64,000 nt of DNA, from the NCBI RefSeq assembly GCF_000385215.1, contig NZ_ARQK01000056.1, positions 37,468 through 101,467 of the forward strand, given 5' to 3'. The notes beneath the pieces were generated by a model. That model worked only from the letters and a program-made list of their open reading frames with translations, was not told the DNA's origin and made no database searches. Positions 30,046 through 39,076 of the stretch are shown here, one piece after another; the first letter of the stretch is position 1; each line of letters starts with the position of its first letter. This DNA comes from Thioalkalivibrio thiocyanoxidans ARh2. Lineage in GTDB: Bacteria; Pseudomonadota; Gammaproteobacteria; Ectothiorhodospirales; Ectothiorhodospiraceae. Position numbers and translations under genes: made by a program.

Positions 30046-30132
30046 GTAGGATGCGCTGAGCAAAGCGAAACGCATCGATTCGGACACCAATGGCAAGCAT
30101 GATGCGTTTCGCTGCCGCTCAACGCATCCTAC
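30046..30132. repeat. Long imperfect palindrome of the GTAGGATGCG type
   Basis: GTAGGATGCG at 30046 pairs with CGCATCCTAC ending at 30132, and inner arms TGAGC...GCGAAACGCATC pair with GATGCGTTTCGC...GCTCA. The stem of about 30 bp has a few bulges and a loop of about 24 nt. Palindromes of this type, with GGATGCG and GCGAAACGCATC words, occur as dispersed intergenic repeats in many proteobacteria. It lies upstream of radC and beside the ilvD fragment, next to a likely recombination junction. Confidence 0.75.
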
Positions 30133-30157
30133 GACCCTGCTGGCAGCCCTCGGTCAG

Positions 30158-30299
30158 TCCTCGAAGCGGGAGATGTCGCGCACCGCGCCGAACGCTGCGG
30201 AGGTCGTCATCAGGGCGTAGGCGCGCAGGGCCTGGGTGACCGGGCGGGTCCGCGACTCGGGCTTCCAGGCCTTCGCGCCGCGGGCCTCCATCGCCTCGC
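30158..30299 (-). pseudogene. 142-bp detached copy of the ilvD 3' end
   Basis: This segment aligns without gaps to 32616-32757, the last codons of ilvD, with seven mismatches. Read on the minus strand it keeps the IlvD frame, with [20 protein letters not shown] and then DISRFED before a TGA of its own. Four differences are synonymous and the other three fall in one codon (Glu to Thr), which suggests that the copy came from a once functional ilvD allele. It has no start and encodes only about 46 residues. Together with the real ilvD end it brackets the chemoreceptor gene. Confidence 0.88.
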
Positions 30300-30358
30300 A
30301 CCGCCCCAAAAATACGCAGCGGCGACCCCTCATGTCCCCATCAGGCCTGACACAGGCC

Positions 30359-30385
30359 TAAAGAACCGCTGTTTGCGACCGTTAA
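30359..30385 (+). promoter_or_regulatory. Candidate sigma-28 (FliA) promoter for the chemoreceptor gene
   Basis: TAAAGAAC, an 11-nt spacer and ACCGTTAA match the FliA consensus TAAAGTTT-N11-GCCGATAA in 5 and 6 of 8 positions, with the right spacing. It lies 70 nt before the chemoreceptor ATG in the spacer between the ilvD fragment and that gene. Chemoreceptor genes are common FliA targets. The rest of the 30300-30455 spacer shows a GAGGAG ribosome binding site and nothing else recognised. Confidence 0.55.
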
Positions 30386-30455
30386 GGCTGGGGCAGGGAC
30401 GGATCTCGCGCTCCAGACATCCAAGGGCTGGACGTGCACGACTGAGGAGAATTCC

Positions 30456-32492
30456 ATGGACGCCCTCTTCCACCCAGCCACCTGGCTGATGAATCGCTTC
30501 CGGTATCCGATCAAGTTCGGGCTGATCTTCGTCGTCGTCTTGTTGCCACTGCTGATGCTCAGCGGCATCACCCTGGTCAACCTGAACGACAACATCCGAT
30601 TCGTAAGCAACGAACGCCAGGGGTTGGCTTATATCGAGGCCGCGCGCGAACCAGTGGAATATATTCAGCAGCACCGCGGCATGATGGCGGCCCTGCTGGG
30701 CGGTGATGACGGCGCGCGTGCCCGGCTACGCGAGATCGGTCACCAGGTCGACCAGGCGCTGGAGGATCTTGCAGCCGTCGACCGGGACCTTGGCGCTACC
30801 CTGGGAACTCGGAGCCAGTTCGATCGGATTCGCCAGACCTGGGAAGGTCTCCAGGCGGACGGAGACTCGATGACACCCTCGGAGAGCCTGCAACGCCATA
30901 CCGATCTGATCGCCGACCTGCTCGACCTGATCGGCAATGTCGCCGATGCCTCCGAGATCACCCTGGATCCATACCTCGACAGCTATTACCTGGGCGATGC
31001 CCTTGTGAACGGCCTGCCGAACCTGACCGAGACCATGGGACAGGCCCGGGCGGTGGGCTCCGGCGCCGCAGCGGCAGGCGAACTGGATGGGGATACCCGC
31101 GTCCGGCTTGCCGTGCTGTCCGCCAACATGGAATCCCTCACTGGAGACCTCGATTCGGGCCTGGAGGCCGCGTTCTCGGCCAACCCGGAACTTGCAGACC
31201 GACTCCGCGAGCATGTCGAGCGCAACGAAGCTGCGGTTGAAGAATTCTCCCTCATCGTGCAGGAGGAACTGCTGAACACCGACACGATCGAAATTGCCGC
31301 CAGCGAGGTGTTCGACGCCGCCACGCGCTCCATTGACACTACCTTTGCGCTTTACGACGCGACCGTCCCTGAACTGGACGCCATTTTCGCCGACCGGATT
31401 CGCAGCGACACGCTTGTGCGCAACCTGGCGATCGCCATTGTTGTGGGCGTACTCCTGCTGCTCGCGTATCTCTTCGTCGGGCTGTATCGCTCGATCAAGG
31501 ACAGCGTAGAACAGTTCAATGACGCAACCCAGCGCATGGCGGGCGGGGATCTCACGACCCGGGTCGCCATCCAGACCCAGGACGAGATGCACGATGTCGG
31601 GGAACGCTTTAACAGCATGGCGACGCAGTTCGAGGGTCTGATCCAGCAGATCATCGGCGCCACCGCGCAGCTCGCCTCGGCCTCCGAAGAGCTGGCTACC
31701 GTGTCGCGGGACAGCGCCTCCAGCGTGGAACGCCAACGTCAGGAAACCGATCAGGTCGCCACCGCGATGAACGAGATGACGGCCACCGTGCAGGATGTCG
31801 CCGGCAATGCGGCCAGTGCCGCCGACACCACCCGCAACACCGACCGCGAGGCGAACAACGGCCTGGAGGTGGTCGCTGCAAACTCGAAATCCATCGCCCA
31901 ACTGGCCCGCGAGCTCGAAAACGCCGCCGAGGTAATCAAGCGGGTTTCATCGGACAGCGAGACGATCGGCAGCGTGCTCGACGTGATCAAGGGCATCGCG
32001 GAGCAGACCAACCTGCTGGCCCTGAATGCCGCCATCGAGGCAGCGCGGGCTGGAGAGAGCGGGCGCGGCTTCGCGGTGGTCGCAGACGAAGTTCGCACCC
32101 TGGCCTCGCGCACCCAGGACTCGACCCAGGAGATCGAAGAGATGATCGAGCGCCTGCAAAGCGGCGCCCGCGAGGCGGTCAAGGTGATGGATCACAGTCG
32201 CGAACAGGCCCAGACCGGTGTCGACCAGGCCGACCAGGCCGCGAAGGCACTGCAGGCGATCACACAAGCGGTAGGCAACATCAGCGAGATGAACACCCAG
32301 ATCGCCTCGGCCGCTGAACAACAAAGCGCCACGACCGAGGAGATGAACCGGAGCATCGTCAGCATCCGCGAAATCGCGGAGCAGACGGCCAGCGGTTCTG
32401 AACAGACGACCTCGGCCAGCGACGAACTGGCACGGCTGGCCGCAGACCTTCAGGCCCAGACCAGCTCGTTCACCATCTCGCAACGGGGATAA
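30456..32492 (+). CDS. Methyl-accepting chemotaxis protein
   Basis: This 678-residue chemoreceptor has a transmembrane helix at about residues 19-41, a large periplasmic helical sensor domain (about 42-318) whose [13 protein letters not shown] segment recalls nitrate/nitrite-type (NIT) or related sensors, a second helix at about 321-345 ([20 protein letters not shown]), a HAMP domain, and the signalling domain with its hairpin tip [20 protein letters not shown] near residue 515. No C-terminal CheR pentapeptide is present. It should relay a chemical signal to CheA/CheW; the ligand is unknown. It lies alone between a detached ilvD end and the true ilvD, opposite to both, which suggests insertion. 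Confidence 0.95.
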   Translation: MDALFHPATWLMNRFRYPIKFGLIFVVVLLPLLMLSGITLVNLNDNIRFVSNERQGLAYIEAAREPVEYIQQHRGMMAALLGGDDGARARLREIGHQVDQALEDLAAVDRDLGATLGTRSQFDRIRQTWEGLQADGDSMTPSESLQRHTDLIADLLDLIGNVADASEITLDPYLDSYYLGDALVNGLPNLTETMGQARAVGSGAAAAGELDGDTRVRLAVLSANMESLTGDLDSGLEAAFSANPELADRLREHVERNEAAVEEFSLIVQEELLNTDTIEIAASEVFDAATRSIDTTFALYDATVPELDAIFADRIRSDTLVRNLAIAIVVGVLLLLAYLFVGLYRSIKDSVEQFNDATQRMAGGDLTTRVAIQTQDEMHDVGERFNSMATQFEGLIQQIIGATAQLASASEELATVSRDSASSVERQRQETDQVATAMNEMTATVQDVAGNAASAADTTRNTDREANNGLEVVAANSKSIAQLARELENAAEVIKRVSSDSETIGSVLDVIKGIAEQTNLLALNAAIEAARAGESGRGFAVVADEVRTLASRTQDSTQEIEEMIERLQSGAREAVKVMDHSREQAQTGVDQADQAAKALQAITQAVGNISEMNTQIASAAEQQSATTEEMNRSIVSIREIAEQTASGSEQTTSASDELARLAADLQAQTSSFTISQRG

Positions 32493-32608
32493 CACCCCCG
32501 ACGCTTGGGCAGGCCTGGATCGTCAGGTGGCGCCCCATGCACAGACGAGGTCCAACCCGAGTCACCGCCGGACGGGGCGCGGGATACCTCGCGCCTCGCG
32601 CCGTGCGA

Positions 32609-34465
32609 CTACCCTTCCTCGAAGCGGGAGATGTCGCGCACCGCACCGAAGGCGGCGGAGGTCGTCATCAGGGCGTAGGCGCGCAGGGCCTGGGTGACCG
32701 GGCGTTCGCGCGACTCGGGCTTCCAGGCCTTCGCGCCGCGGGCCTCCATCGCCTCGCGACGGGCCGCCAGGGTGGCGTCGTCGACGTCGATGCGGATCTC
32801 GCGCCCGGGGATATCGATCACGATGGTGTCACCCTCCTCGATCAGACCAATCGCACCGCCCTGCGCGGCCTCCGGCGAGACATGGCCGATGGACAGCCCG
32901 GAGGTACCCCCGGAGAAGCGCCCGTCGGTGATCAGCGCGCATTCCTTGCCCAGCCCCTTGGACTTCAGATACGAGGTCGGGTAGAGCATCTCCTGCATGC
33001 CGGGGCCACCCTTCGGGCCCTCGTAGCGGATGATCACGACGTCACCCGCCTGGATCCGGTCGCCGAGGATCGCCTCGACGGCCGCGTCCTGGCTCTCGAA
33101 CACCCGCGCGGGACCCGAGAACTTCAGGATGCTCTCGTCGACCCCCGCGGTCTTCACGATGCAGCCGTCCGGGGCCATGTTGCCGTAGAGCACGGCCAGG
33201 CCGCCGTCCTGCGAGTAGGCATGTTCGATGTCGCGGATGCAGCCGTTCTCGCGGTCGATGTCCAGGCTGTCCCAGGTCTTGTCCTGGCTGAACGCGACCT
33301 GGGTGGGCACGCCGCCCGGCGCGGCCTTGTACAGGGTCTCGGAGGCGGCGGCGTGGCGCATCACGTCCCACTGCTCCAGCGCCTGGCCCATGGTGTCGGC
33401 GTGGACCGTCGGGATATCACGATGGATCAGCCCACCACGGTCCAGCTCGGCGAGGATGCCGACCACGCCACCGGCGCGGTGCACGTCTTCCATGTGATAG
33501 AGCTGGGTGGCCGGGGCCACCTTGCACAGGTTCGGGACCTTGCGCGACAGACGGTCGATGTCCGCCATGGTGAAGTCCACCTCGCCCTCGCGCGCGGCCG
33601 CCAGCAGATGCAGCACGGTGTTGGTGGAGCCGCCCATCGCGATATCCAGACTCATCGCGTTCTCGAAGGCCTCGAAGGTAGCGATCGAACGCGGCAGCAC
33701 GGATTCGTCGTCCTGCTCGTAGTAGCGCTTCGCGAGCTCGACCACGCGCCGACCGGCCTGTTCGAACAGCGACTTGCGCCCGGCATGGGTGGCCAGCAGC
33801 GAGCCGTTGCCCGGCAGCGACAGGCCCAGGGCCTCGGTCAGGCAGTTCATCGAATTGGCGGTGAACATGCCGGAGCAGGAGCCGCAGGTCGGGCAGGCGG
33901 AGCGCTCAATGGCCTCCACTTCCTCGTCGCTGGCGCTCGAGTCCGCGGCCTTGACCATCGCGTCCACCAGATCCAGGTGGATCACGTTGTCGCTGCCCGG
34001 CGCCTGCACCTTGCCGGCCTCCATCGGGCCGCCAGAGACGAACACCACCGGGATGTTCAAGCGCATCGCGGCCATCAGCATCCCCGGGGTGATCTTGTCG
34101 CAGTTGGAGATACACACCAGCGCATCCGCACAGTGGGCATTGACCATGTACTCGACGGAGTCAGCGATGATCTCGCGCGAGGGCAGCGAATAGAGCATCC
34201 CGCCGTGGCCCATCGCGATACCGTCGTCCACCGCGATGGTGTTGAACTCCTTGGCGACACCACCGGCTTTCTCCACCTCGCCGGCGACCAGCTGGCCCAG
34301 ATCCTTCAGGTGCACGTGCCCGGGCACGAACTGGGTGAAGGAGTTGGCAATGGCGATGATCGGCTTGCCGAAGTCGCCATCCTTCATGCCGGTGGCGCGC
34401 CACAGGGCGCGGGCGCCGGCCATGTTGCGGCCGTGGGTGGTGGTGCGGGAACGATAGGCGGGCAT
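32609..34465 (-). CDS. ilvD: Dihydroxy-acid dehydratase
   Basis: This 618-residue iron-sulfur enzyme dehydrates 2,3-dihydroxy-isovalerate and -methylvalerate in branched-chain amino acid synthesis. Cluster cysteines are found in [14 protein letters not shown] and [19 protein letters not shown]. Other signatures are [19 protein letters not shown] and [20 protein letters not shown]. The start at 34465 ([19 protein letters not shown]) matches family N-termini; an in-frame upstream extension through the next gene is rejected. The final 142 bp are duplicated at 30158-30299. The 115-nt spacer after it, towards the chemoreceptor, has no recognised feature. Confidence 0.97.
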   Translation of the reverse strand: MPAYRSRTTTHGRNMAGARALWRATGMKDGDFGKPIIAIANSFTQFVPGHVHLKDLGQLVAGEVEKAGGVAKEFNTIAVDDGIAMGHGGMLYSLPSREIIADSVEYMVNAHCADALVCISNCDKITPGMLMAAMRLNIPVVFVSGGPMEAGKVQAPGSDNVIHLDLVDAMVKAADSSASDEEVEAIERSACPTCGSCSGMFTANSMNCLTEALGLSLPGNGSLLATHAGRKSLFEQAGRRVVELAKRYYEQDDESVLPRSIATFEAFENAMSLDIAMGGSTNTVLHLLAAAREGEVDFTMADIDRLSRKVPNLCKVAPATQLYHMEDVHRAGGVVGILAELDRGGLIHRDIPTVHADTMGQALEQWDVMRHAAASETLYKAAPGGVPTQVAFSQDKTWDSLDIDRENGCIRDIEHAYSQDGGLAVLYGNMAPDGCIVKTAGVDESILKFSGPARVFESQDAAVEAILGDRIQAGDVVIIRYEGPKGGPGMQEMLYPTSYLKSKGLGKECALITDGRFSGGTSGLSIGHVSPEAAQGGAIGLIEEGDTIVIDIPGREIRIDVDDATLAARREAMEARGAKAWKPESRERPVTQALRAYALMTTSAAFGAVRDISRFEEG

Positions 34466-34547
34466 GGTCGGATCTCGTGAACGTTTATGCAGATGCGGAA
34501 TCGTACATAATGAGTCGTGCAAACCCCAGTTTCCGGAGGAACCGTTA

Positions 34548-34820
34548 ATGAAAATCGAGGTCGAGAACATCAAGTGCGGTGGCTGCGCCAGCTCCATCCG
34601 CAAGGGCCTGATGCAGGTCGAAGGCGTCACTGAAGCCGAGGTCGACGTGGAAGGCGGCGCCGTGGAGGTCCAGGCCCCGGATAGCGCCCGTGAAGCGGTC
34701 GCCGCGAAGCTGGCCAGCATGGGCTACCCCGAGGTGGGCTCGGTCTCCGGTCTGCGTTCCGCCAGCGCCAAGGCCAAGTCCTTCGCCAGCTGCGCCGTGG
34801 GGCGCATGAGCGGCGACTAG
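34548..34820 (+). CDS. Heavy-metal-associated (HMA) domain protein
   Basis: This 90-residue cytoplasmic protein starts [20 protein letters not shown], a ferredoxin-fold HMA domain with the metal-binding pair Cys10-X2-Cys13. The domain fills residues 1-66; the extra tail contains one more cysteine (ASCAVGRM). Copper or another soft metal is the likely ligand by family, but the GGC variant is not the common MTC. A GGAGGA site lies 8 nt before the ATG. It is divergent from ilvD and is followed after 15 nt by a DUF192 gene. Confidence 0.85.
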   Translation: MKIEVENIKCGGCASSIRKGLMQVEGVTEAEVDVEGGAVEVQAPDSAREAVAAKLASMGYPEVGSVSGLRSASAKAKSFASCAVGRMSGD

Positions 34821-34835
34821 CCGGCAACGGACGGC

Positions 34836-35306
34836 ATGCGTGCAGTCTCGCGTATCGCGCCCGCCCTCGTGGCGGGCGCGGCTTTGCTGGGAGTCCTGCT
34901 GCTGTGGGGCGCGACCCAGGCCGAGTCCGGCCTGCCCGTCACCGAGCTCCAGGTGGGCGAACGCACGCTTAGCGTGGAGATCGCCGCCGACGAGCCCGCC
35001 CGCCGGAAGGGCCTGATGCACCGCGAGGAACTGGCCGACGACCAGGGGATGCTGTTCGTCTGGGAGCATCCGGCGCGCTACGCGATGTGGATGCGCAACA
35101 CCTACATCCCGCTGGACGTCGCGTTTATCGACACCGATTACCGAATCACCAACATCGAGACCATGGAGCCACAGACCACCACCCTGCACGAAGCCAAACG
35201 CGACGTGCTCTATGCGCTGGAGGTCAACGCAGGCTGGTTCGAGGAAAACGACATCAGCGCCGGCGACCGGATCGACGACCTCCCGCACGCGCTGGGCAAG
35301 AAATAG
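34836..35306 (+). CDS. DUF192 exported protein
   Basis: This 156-residue protein has an N-terminal hydrophobic export or anchor segment (ALVAGAALLGVLLLWGATQA) followed by the DUF192 domain: RRKGLMHREELADDQGMLFV, AMWMRNTYIPLDVAFIDTDY and YALEVNAGWFEENDISAGD. The family is widespread and small, and its biochemical role is not settled. It lies directly after the HMA protein, so cotranscription is likely. Confidence 0.9.
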   Translation: MRAVSRIAPALVAGAALLGVLLLWGATQAESGLPVTELQVGERTLSVEIAADEPARRKGLMHREELADDQGMLFVWEHPARYAMWMRNTYIPLDVAFIDTDYRITNIETMEPQTTTLHEAKRDVLYALEVNAGWFEENDISAGDRIDDLPHALGKK

Positions 35307-35384
35307 CCCAGATCTCGCACTGATGCGCCCACCGCGTGCTTTCCCTACACTGTCCGACAAGCCCATCCGCGCGCGGACACGCCC

Positions 35385-36755
35385 GTGAACCCTCCCGCCA
35401 CCGCCAATGCCACGCCCGGCGCGCCCAGCGAAACCCGGGCCGCCCCGCACCCCTCGGAACTCGACTGGTTCCGCGGGGCGGTGCCGTATATCGCCGCGCA
35501 CCGGGGCCGGACGATGGTCATCGCGCTGGCCGGCGAGGCCGCGCTGGCACCGGAATTCCCGGAGCTGATGCGCGATATCGCCAAACTGCACGCGCTCGGT
35601 GTGCGGGTGGTGCTGGTCTATGGCGTGCGCCCCCAGATCGAGGCCCGACTGGCCGAGCGCGGCCTGACTCCGCAGTACGCGGAGGGCCTGCGGGTCACCG
35701 ACGCTCCGGCGCTGGAGGCCGTGCTCGATGCGGTCGGCCGGCTGCGTCTGCAGATCGAGGGCCTGCTCTCGCGCAGTCTTGGCCAGCCGGGCACCGGCAA
35801 TGCACGGCTACGCGTGGCCAGCGGCAATTTCGTCACCGCGCGCCCCCTCGGCGTGCGCGGCGGCGTGGACTTCCACTACACCGGCGAGGTGCGCGGGGTC
35901 GACACCGAGGCCCTCCGCCACCTGCTGGACCGGGAACAGGTGGCGCTGGTCTCGCCGCTGGGGTACTCGCCCACCGGCGAGGTGTTCAACCTCTCGGGCG
36001 AGGACGTGGCGACCCAGGTCGCGATCGCCCTGAACGCGGACAAGCTGATCTTCCTGACCGAGGCGGGGGTCCTGCGCGATCCTCAGAGCGGGGTCCTGGA
36101 CCAGCTGACCGTGCCCGCCGCAGAACGGCTCCTGGCGGAGTCGGAGGATCTGCCGGAGGAACTGGCCAATCACCTCCAGAGCGCGATCGATGCCTGTCAC
36201 CAGCGCGAGATGCGCGTCCACCTGGTGGATCGCCATGACGATGGCGGCCTGCTGATCGAGCTGTTCACCCGCCAGGGAATCGGCACGCTGGTCTCGCGCG
36301 AACCGCTGGAGCGGCTGCGCCAGGCGACGATCGACGATGTCGGCGGCATCCATGCCCTGCTGCAGCCGCTGGAGGCCGAGGGCATCCTGGTTCATCGCGC
36401 GCGCGAGCACCTGGAACTGGAGATCGAGCGCTTCCAGGTGCTGGATGCCGATGGCCTGATCATCGGCACGGCCGCGTTGTATCCGTTTGGCGAACAGGCG
36501 GCCGAGATCGCCTGCCTGGCCCTGCACAGCGACTATCGCGGAAGTGGCCGTGGTGACCGCCTGCTGGCGGCCATGGAGTCGCTGGCGCGCGAACAGGGCG
36601 CGCGGCAACTGTTCGTGCTGACGACCCGCACCGCACAGTGGTTCCAGGAACGCGGCTACACGCCCGGCCAGGTCAATGACCTCCCGTCGGAGCGGCAAGC
36701 GCACTACAACCAGGCGCGGAATTCCCGGGTCTACACGAAATCACTCCGGCCCTGA
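35385..36755 (+). CDS. argA: Amino-acid N-acetyltransferase (N-acetylglutamate synthase)
   Basis: This 456-residue two-domain enzyme makes N-acetylglutamate, the first step of arginine synthesis. The N-terminal amino-acid-kinase-like domain (about residues 28-290) contains FRGAVPYIAAHRGRTMVIAL and VYGVRPQIEARL; the C-terminal GNAT domain (about 300-450) has the acetyl-CoA loop LHSDYRGSGRGDRLLAAME. Domain order and length match E. coli ArgA, which is inhibited by arginine through the kinase-like domain. The start is GTG at 35385. It ends 33 nt before a convergent hydroxylase gene. Confidence 0.95.
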   Translation: MNPPATANATPGAPSETRAAPHPSELDWFRGAVPYIAAHRGRTMVIALAGEAALAPEFPELMRDIAKLHALGVRVVLVYGVRPQIEARLAERGLTPQYAEGLRVTDAPALEAVLDAVGRLRLQIEGLLSRSLGQPGTGNARLRVASGNFVTARPLGVRGGVDFHYTGEVRGVDTEALRHLLDREQVALVSPLGYSPTGEVFNLSGEDVATQVAIALNADKLIFLTEAGVLRDPQSGVLDQLTVPAAERLLAESEDLPEELANHLQSAIDACHQREMRVHLVDRHDDGGLLIELFTRQGIGTLVSREPLERLRQATIDDVGGIHALLQPLEAEGILVHRAREHLELEIERFQVLDADGLIIGTAALYPFGEQAAEIACLALHSDYRGSGRGDRLLAAMESLAREQGARQLFVLTTRTAQWFQERGYTPGQVNDLPSERQAHYNQARNSRVYTKSLRP

Positions 36756-36788
36756 CCCTTCCTCTGCCGTCCGGCGGAGTACTCGCCC

Positions 36789-37667
36789 TCAGGGTCGGCG
36801 GCGAGTGACCTCCTCCTTCGATTCCCCCTGGGTCTCGGGCCGGCGATTGATCGGATAGCTGTCGGCGGGTCCGACGAAGGGCTGGATCAGCATGCGATCG
36901 AGCCGCTCCCAGGCGGGATCGCGGAACTGGTTGAGCCCGATGGTCATCCCGTCATGCCCATCCTGTGGCTGCGCACGGTAGGTCCCCATGATCCGGTCCC
37001 AAAGCGACAGGTTGAAGCCGAAATTCGAGTTGGTCTCGTGCGGATACCAGGAGTGGTGAACCCGATGGAAGTCGGGCGTGACGACGAACCAGCGCAGCAC
37101 CCGGTCCACCGGGGCCGGCATGCGCACGTTGGAGTGGTTGAACAGGGCCAGTGAGCTGAGGATGACCTCGAAGACCAGCACCGCCAGTGCCGGGGCTCCA
37201 ATCGCCACCACCACCATGGCCTTGATACCGAACGACAGCAGGATCTCCAGGGGGTGGAAGCGCAGGCCGGTGGTCAGGTCGAAGTCGAGATCCGCATGGT
37301 GCATGCGGTGCAGCCGCCACAGCGACGGGATGGCATGAAACATCACGTGCTGGGCCCAGATCGCGAAATCGAGGACCACGACCGCAATCAGCACGACCAG
37401 CCAGAAGGGCAGGTCCAGCACCTGCAACAGTCCCCAGCCCTGGGTCTCGACGAACAGACCCAGGCCCACCAGCCCCGCCGGGAACAGGAGGCGGGTCAGC
37501 AGCGTGCCGGTAATCACCACGCCCCAGTTGTTCGACCAGCGATAGGCCTTGCCCACCGACAGGGGGCGCCGTGGCCCCAGGATCTCCCAGGTCGCCATGA
37601 TCGCCAGAACGGACAGCAGGATGCCGATTCGAATAATCGGCTCCTGCGCCAGAAACCAGTCCGCCAT
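36789..37667 (-). CDS. Sterol desaturase / fatty acid hydroxylase family membrane protein
   Basis: This 292-residue membrane protein carries the histidine clusters of the di-iron hydroxylase superfamily: HVMFH, HRMHHADLDFD, and later HRVHHSWYPHETN. Four or more hydrophobic helices surround them, such as IGILLSVLAIMATW and LVVLIAVVVLDFAIW. Such enzymes hydroxylate or desaturate lipids in an O2-dependent way; in bacteria the substrate is often a hopanoid, ornithine lipid or carotenoid. The substrate cannot be assigned here, and the neighbours give no help. Confidence 0.85.
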   Translation of the reverse strand: MADWFLAQEPIIRIGILLSVLAIMATWEILGPRRPLSVGKAYRWSNNWGVVITGTLLTRLLFPAGLVGLGLFVETQGWGLLQVLDLPFWLVVLIAVVVLDFAIWAQHVMFHAIPSLWRLHRMHHADLDFDLTTGLRFHPLEILLSFGIKAMVVVAIGAPALAVLVFEVILSSLALFNHSNVRMPAPVDRVLRWFVVTPDFHRVHHSWYPHETNSNFGFNLSLWDRIMGTYRAQPQDGHDGMTIGLNQFRDPAWERLDRMLIQPFVGPADSYPINRRPETQGESKEEVTRRRP

Positions 37668-37711
37668 GCGTTTGCCCTGCGTGTAGTTGCAGGCGCGGTC
37701 GCGGCCCCTAC

Positions 37712-38137
37712 CTACTGACCGAAGCGCGCCTCGTTGCGTTCATGGGCCTCCTGGGCCGCCACGCTCAGAGTCGCGATCGGACGAGCCTCCAGGCGAGCGA
37801 TACCGATCGGCTCGCCGGTCTCCTCGCAGTAGCCATACTCGCCCAGATCAATACGCGCCAGGGCCGCATCGATCTTGTTCAGCAGCTTGCGGTAGCGATC
37901 CCGCGTGCGCAGCTCCAGCCCGGCGTCGGCCTCGTGGGTCGCGCGGTCGTTGGGGTCCGGTTCCTGCCAACTCTCGGTGCGCAGGTGTTCGAGCGTCTGC
38001 TCGGACTCCTCGATCAGCTCCGCACGCCAGGCCTCGAGCTTGGCGCGAAAGTAGTCCAGCTGACGCGGATTCATGTAGGGTTCGTCCTCGGACGGACGAT
38101 ACCCGGACTCCAGGATGGTTTCGGCTTCTTGGCTCAT
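37712..38137 (-). CDS. dksA: RNA polymerase-binding transcription factor DksA, cysteine-poor form
   Basis: This 141-residue protein has the coiled coil of DksA with the acidic tip DPNDRA, the site that acts in the secondary channel of RNA polymerase together with ppGpp. The C-terminal globular part reads EYGYCEETGEPIGIARLEARP followed by ATLSVAAQEAHE. Only one of the four zinc-finger cysteines remains, so the fold is probably stabilised without zinc, as in DksA forms of other proteobacteria. The ATG at 38137 was preferred because the longer frame runs into the divergent cpdA promoter region without similarity. Confidence 0.93.
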   Translation of the reverse strand: MSQEAETILESGYRPSEDEPYMNPRQLDYFRAKLEAWRAELIEESEQTLEHLRTESWQEPDPNDRATHEADAGLELRTRDRYRKLLNKIDAALARIDLGEYGYCEETGEPIGIARLEARPIATLSVAAQEAHERNEARFGQ

Positions 38138-38278
38138 ATCGGCCCCTCGCCGGACCGTCTTCCGACCCCATGTCGGAACGGACCCGGCACGACGACAGGT
38201 ACACCCGATCCAGTATAGGGCACTTCCCCGCGCGGACGGCAAACGGCGCGCAACAATCGCCGCACTTCACGGGAACCC

Positions 38279-39076
38279 ATGCACACCATGAGAACCACGC
38301 AGCGCCTGATACAGATCAGTGACACCCACCTGGGCCGCGAGCCCGGGCCAATCCGGCCCGGCTATCCGGACAGCGATACCCAGCTGGAGCGAATCCTGGG
38401 CGCCCTGCCCCGGGAGCCGGCGGCGGATGCCCTGCTGCTGAGCGGCGATCTGGCCGAGGATCCGGATCCGGCGACGTATGCACGGCTGGCGCGACTGCTA
38501 CGCAGCCGGCGCGAACCGATGCTCGCACTCGCCGGCAACCATGACGATTCCCGGACCCTGCGCGCGGCCCTGGAGCCCGAAACCTGTCAGGTCCATGGCG
38601 AGATGATACTGGGCCCCTGGAAGCTGATCGGCCTCGATTCCAGCACCCCCGGCGAGGCGGCGGGCCGTCTGGACACGGCACAGTGCGAGCGCCTGGAACA
38701 AAGCCTGTCGGCCCATCCGGATCACCCCACGATCGTCGCCCTGCATCATCCGCCAGTGGCCATCGGCAGCGCCTGGATGGATCGGCTGGGGCTGCTCGAT
38801 CCGGACGCGCTGTTTGCGGTGCTCGACCGCCATTCGCAGGTGCGCGCCTGCCTGTTCGGACACATCCACCAGGGCTTCCGGGATCGGCGGGGTTCGATCG
38901 AGCTCCTCGGGAGCCCATCGACCTGCGTGCAGTTCACGCCAGGCTCCGAAGAGTTCGCCGTGGATGCGGCCCTGGACGCCGGCTACCGCATCCTGGATCT
39001 GTACCCGGATGGGCGATTCGAGACGCAGGTGGTCCGTGTACCCGGGACCCACACAGCCGCGGAGCCCTCGGCATGA
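38279..39076 (+). CDS. cpdA: 3',5'-cyclic-AMP phosphodiesterase CpdA
   Basis: This 265-residue calcineurin-like phosphoesterase has all metal-binding motifs in order: ISDTHLG, LSGDLAED, LAGNHDD, ALHHPP and LFGHIHQGF. Length and motif spacing match E. coli CpdA, which hydrolyses cAMP. ATG at 38279 follows a GGGAA box; ATG at 38288 is an alternative. The TGA overlaps the amgK start by 4 nt. Why a cAMP enzyme should be coupled to cell-wall recycling genes is not evident. Confidence 0.9.
   Translation: MHTMRTTQRLIQISDTHLGREPGPIRPGYPDSDTQLERILGALPREPAADALLLSGDLAEDPDPATYARLARLLRSRREPMLALAGNHDDSRTLRAALEPETCQVHGEMILGPWKLIGLDSSTPGEAAGRLDTAQCERLEQSLSAHPDHPTIVALHHPPVAIGSAWMDRLGLLDPDALFAVLDRHSQVRACLFGHIHQGFRDRRGSIELLGSPSTCVQFTPGSEEFAVDAALDAGYRILDLYPDGRFETQVVRVPGTHTAAEPSA

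Noticed and set aside
30046..30132. CRISPR array or transposon end
   Set aside because: The repeat is a single palindrome, not spaced direct repeats, and no cas or transposase gene is present in the window.
30119..30301. A 60-codon minus-strand open frame within the ilvD fragment
   Set aside because: It is out of the ilvD frame; the true relation of this segment is to the IlvD C-terminus in another frame.
34466..34720. N-terminal extension of ilvD across the divergent HMA gene
   Set aside because: IlvD proteins start near [13 protein letters not shown], and the extension overlaps a well-formed HMA gene with its own ribosome binding site.
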